Positions 61,716-64,000 of a stretch of DNA of 64,000 nt are shown here, piece by piece (positions within the stretch are counted from its first letter, which is position 1; the number at the start of each line of letters is the position of its first letter). The position numbers were made by a program, and so were the translations under genes. The notes under the pieces were generated by a model. That model was not told where the DNA came from. It saw only the letters and a list, made by a program, of their open reading frames with translations, and did not search any database. This stretch comes from Acidobacteriota bacterium. Lineage in GTDB: Bacteria > Acidobacteriota > Thermoanaerobaculia > Gp7-AA8. The stretch covers positions 1-64,000 of the forward strand of contig QHVT01000018.1 in the NCBI GenBank assembly GCA_003223645.1, in the 5' to 3' direction.

Positions 61716-64000
61716 AGACGGAACGACGCCTCGAGCCGGATGCTCGCGGCGCTCCTTTCGCTGTCGGTGGTGAGGTCGATGGATGCGATCGCGCTGTCGG
61801 GATTCGCGGTGACGCCGCGCAGGAGCGCGGCGAAGCGCTGCTGCATGAGCGCCATCGTTTCGGGGCGGAAGAGCGCGGTGTCGTAGTCGAGATCGAGACG
61901 CAATGACCGCTCTTGAGCAGGCTTCCCAGCCTGGCGTTCTTCGATGAAATGAAACAGCAGATCGAAGAGGCTCGTGCGCTGCGGCAGGTCGATGCGCGTC
62001 AGCGTGACGTCGCCGAAATCGAACTGCTCGCCTTCGACGTCATCCGACGTGACGATCACGTCGAAGAGCGGCGTACGGCTCCAGTCGCGACGCAGGTCCA
62101 GCTGTTCGACGATGAGGTCGAGCGGATAGTCGCCGTGCGCGAATCCGTCGACGGCATTGCGGCGGACGCGATCGAGAAGGCGGCGGAACGTCCAGCCGCC
62201 GCGCACTTCGTCGCGCAGCGGGAGCGTGTTGACGAAGAGTCCGATCTGATGATCGAGCTCGGGCCGTCCACGTCCGCTGACCGGAACGCCGGTGACGATG
62301 TCTTCGTCACCAATCAGCCGATGCAGCAGCGCTTTCACGCCAGCGAGCAGCACGATGAAGGCGCTCGTGCCGGCGTCGCTCGCGAGCGCGCGAATCGCGG
62401 ACGCGAGCCCGTCGTCGAACGGCATGCGCATCCGGCTTCCGTCGTACTTGCGCACCATCGGCCGCGGCGAATCGGTGCGCAGCGAGAGTCGCGGCACGCT
62501 CTGCGCGAAGCGCGAGAGCCAATAGCGGCGGCCTTCGTCGTCCCTCGCGGCGGTCTCGTTCTGCCAGACCGCGAAGTCGCGATATTGAATGGGAAGCGGC
62601 GGCAGCTCCGACGGTGCGGCGCCGCGATAGAGCGCAGCGAGCTCGCGCACGAGCACGCCCGCGGACCAGCCGTCGGCGTTGATGTGATCGAGCGTGAGGT
62701 GCAGCGCGTGGCGCTGCGGCGAGATTTTTTCGAGAAGAAGCTGCGGCCGCACGTCGCCCACACGCTGCCGCGGCTCGCCGTCGACGGTGACGAACTCGGT
62801 GCGCAGCGACTCGTGGCGCTCGACGACGACGTCGAACGCGTGCTGCAATCGTGCGACGTCGAGCGGGCCATCGAGCCATGCCGCGAGCGGGATGTCGTAC
62901 GCGGTCATTGACGGGTCGAGCTGCTGTGCGAGCCAGATCCGTTTCTGCGCGTGCGAGAGCGGATAGTGTTCCTGCAGCGGCGCGCGCGGAATCGGCGGAT
63001 GTTCGGACGACGCGCGTCCTTCTAGGAAACGCGCGAGCGAGCGAAGCGTCGGATGTTCGAACAGCTCGCGCAGTTCGAGGTCGATGCTCAGTTCCTGGCG
63101 CACGCGCGCGACGAGTTGCGCGGCCTGGATGCTTTGACCGCCGAGGGACGTGAACGCGTCATTGGGATCGCAGCTCGCGATGCGCAGCACGGAATTCCAA
63201 AACGGTGCGAGGCGGCGTTCGAGAAGTGACTGCGGTTCGTCGCTGCCGCTTTCGAGCGCGCCATCGATTTCGAACCATGCCGGAATGAAGTGCGGCGGCG
63301 CGATGTCGCGCATCGCGCGACGCAAACTCGCAGCGGTCATCGAGTCCGGGAGTGCGACGGATGCGATCAACTCGCCGGCGTCGTTCACGCTCGCGCGCGC
63401 GCTGAGCGCGAAGCGGCGCAGCAGCGACTCGACGACGGCGAGATTCACGCGGCGGCCGTTCATGAGCGCGCGGCGCTCTTTGCGTCCGCGCCACTCGATG
63501 CTGCTGTCGGCGCATTCGCGGACGAGATCGCCCGTGTCCTTCCACTCCCCTTCCACGCCGCGTGGCACGGGACGGCCCGCGTCATCGCGCACGTCGCCGG
63601 CGTCGCAGATCGGAATCGCGAACGCATTTTCACTTCCGGCCGCGGGATCGGAGAGCGCGATGAGAATGCGTCGATAGGCATCGCTCCACGCGTGTGTGAC
63701 TCGATCGTCGATGAGCGCGCGGCGATAATCGAATTCGATGGCGAGGCGATCGCCGAAGTCGATGAGGTTCGCGAAGAGATCGACCTTCGCGTCACCGATC
63801 GGCGCGGTGAGCACCGTCATCGGGAAGCCAGCAAACGTATTCATCGCCGGCGCGCGATCCATGTTGAACATCGCGCGCAACGGCGGCGCGGTCCAGCGCG
63901 TGCCGCCGTGCGCGTGCATTTCCATGAGCGCGCGCCGCGATTCGGCGACGAGATGATCGAGCGTGCAGTCCGCGTCGAGATCGCAGACGACCGGCATGAT
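61712..64000 (-). CDS. NRPS5 (partial): C end-truncated A-T-C, continues beyond the window
   Basis: The frame is open to the window edge, so this is the C-terminal 760 or so residues of a larger synthetase. It begins in the distal part of a C domain (MFNMDRAP, DLFANLIDFGDRLAIEFDY). Next comes only the small C-terminal subdomain of an A domain (WKDTGDLVRE, GRKERRALMNGRRVNLAVVE, PPHFIPAWFEIDG); motifs A1 to A6, including the nucleotide and substrate pockets, are absent. A carrier (FTSLGGQSIQAAQ) and a full C domain follow. The C active site reads LDHINADGW, with Asp for the first His but the catalytic second His and Asp kept. The C domain presumably condenses onto the Thr-type module of NRPS3. 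A partial family A repeat is near 61914-61936. Confidence 0.92.
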   Translation of the reverse strand: MMPVVCDLDADCTLDHLVAESRRALMEMHAHGGTRWTAPPLRAMFNMDRAPAMNTFAGFPMTVLTAPIGDAKVDLFANLIDFGDRLAIEFDYRRALIDDRVTHAWSDAYRRILIALSDPAAGSENAFAIPICDAGDVRDDAGRPVPRGVEGEWKDTGDLVRECADSSIEWRGRKERRALMNGRRVNLAVVESLLRRFALSARASVNDAGELIASVALPDSMTAASLRRAMRDIAPPHFIPAWFEIDGALESGSDEPQSLLERRLAPFWNSVLRIASCDPNDAFTSLGGQSIQAAQLVARVRQELSIDLELRELFEHPTLRSLARFLEGRASSEHPPIPRAPLQEHYPLSHAQKRIWLAQQLDPSMTAYDIPLAAWLDGPLDVARLQHAFDVVVERHESLRTEFVTVDGEPRQRVGDVRPQLLLEKISPQRHALHLTLDHINADGWSAGVLVRELAALYRGAAPSELPPLPIQYRDFAVWQNETAARDDEGRRYWLSRFAQSVPRLSLRTDSPRPMVRKYDGSRMRMPFDDGLASAIRALASDAGTSAFIVLLAGVKALLHRLIGDEDIVTGVPVSGRGRPELDHQIGLFVNTLPLRDEVRGGWTFRRLLDRVRRNAVDGFAHGDYPLDLIVEQLDLRRDWSRTPLFDVIVTSDDVEGEQFDFGDVTLTRIDLPQRTSLFDLLFHFIEERQAGKPAQERSLRLDLDYDTALFRPETMALMQQRFAALLRGVTANPDSAIASIDLTTDSERSAASIRLEASFRL
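61914..61936. repeat. partial family A repeat inside NRPS5
   Basis: GAGCAGGCTTCCCAGCCTGG, a degraded single hairpin of family A. It encodes ERQAGKPAQE in a loop of the last C domain, between FDLLFHF and LRLDLDYD. Confidence 0.6.

Overview
The window is GC-rich bacterial DNA with a soil or sediment flavour. Electron-transfer flavoprotein genes, an Hfq with a long N-terminal extension, membrane Ser/Thr kinases, very many short palindromic repeats and a giant NRPS locus together suggest an Acidobacteriota-like genome. That placement is an inference; no rRNA or other phylogenetic marker is present, and I see no tRNA, rRNA or CRISPR array.

Layout. 1-3118 is an accessory patch: the right part of a frameshifted IS481-type element, an orphan gene of unknown function (942-2048), and a 402-bp MITE-like element with 56-bp terminal inverted repeats, a 10-bp target duplication and an internal 43-bp tandem repeat. 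3119-16011 is mostly housekeeping: a secreted protein, a sensor Ser/Thr kinase coupled to a frameshifted LysM/FecR/beta-helix protein, etfBA, hfq, pdxA, a 50-residue membrane protein, surE, pcm, acylphosphatase, apt, a CBS-pair protein, a PTPS/QueD enzyme and small unknowns. 16103-23051 is a two-gene island: a roughly 2067-residue STAND-type NTPase with an N-terminal PD-(D/E)XK-like nuclease, resembling antiviral Avs proteins, and a 247-residue partner. 23195-31868 holds a pseudokinase-TPR membrane protein, a biotin-dependent carboxylase pair, a compact secreted copper amine oxidase, a cysteine hydrolase, a GlxA-type AraC regulator and a small helical protein.

31872-64000 (minus strand) is one NRPS operon running off the right edge of the window. 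In transcription order it encodes NRPS5 (partial; C-truncated A-T-C), NRPS4 (C remnant-A, Thr code), NRPS3 (C remnant-A-T, C-A-T, C-T, C-A-T, C-A-T, C-A-T-E), NRPS2 (C-T-C), NRPS1 (A interrupted by a methyltransferase-T, C-A-T-TE), a type II thioesterase, a small membrane protein and a 4'-phosphopantetheinyl transferase. Every junction overlaps by 4 nt or 1 nt, so translation is probably coupled throughout. Ten carrier domains are visible. Three lack a complete A domain in cis, while one Thr-type A domain has no carrier. This pattern suggests in-trans loading, as known for ramoplanin and enduracidin, or a decaying assembly line.

Two signals run across the window. Families of palindromic repeats are inserted between genes and, in frame, in linkers of the NRPS proteins. 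Several genes also carry a -10-like TACAAT/TATAAT box 8-12 nt before the start codon, suggesting leaderless mRNAs; three of these promoters sit directly next to heptamer-repeat arrays.
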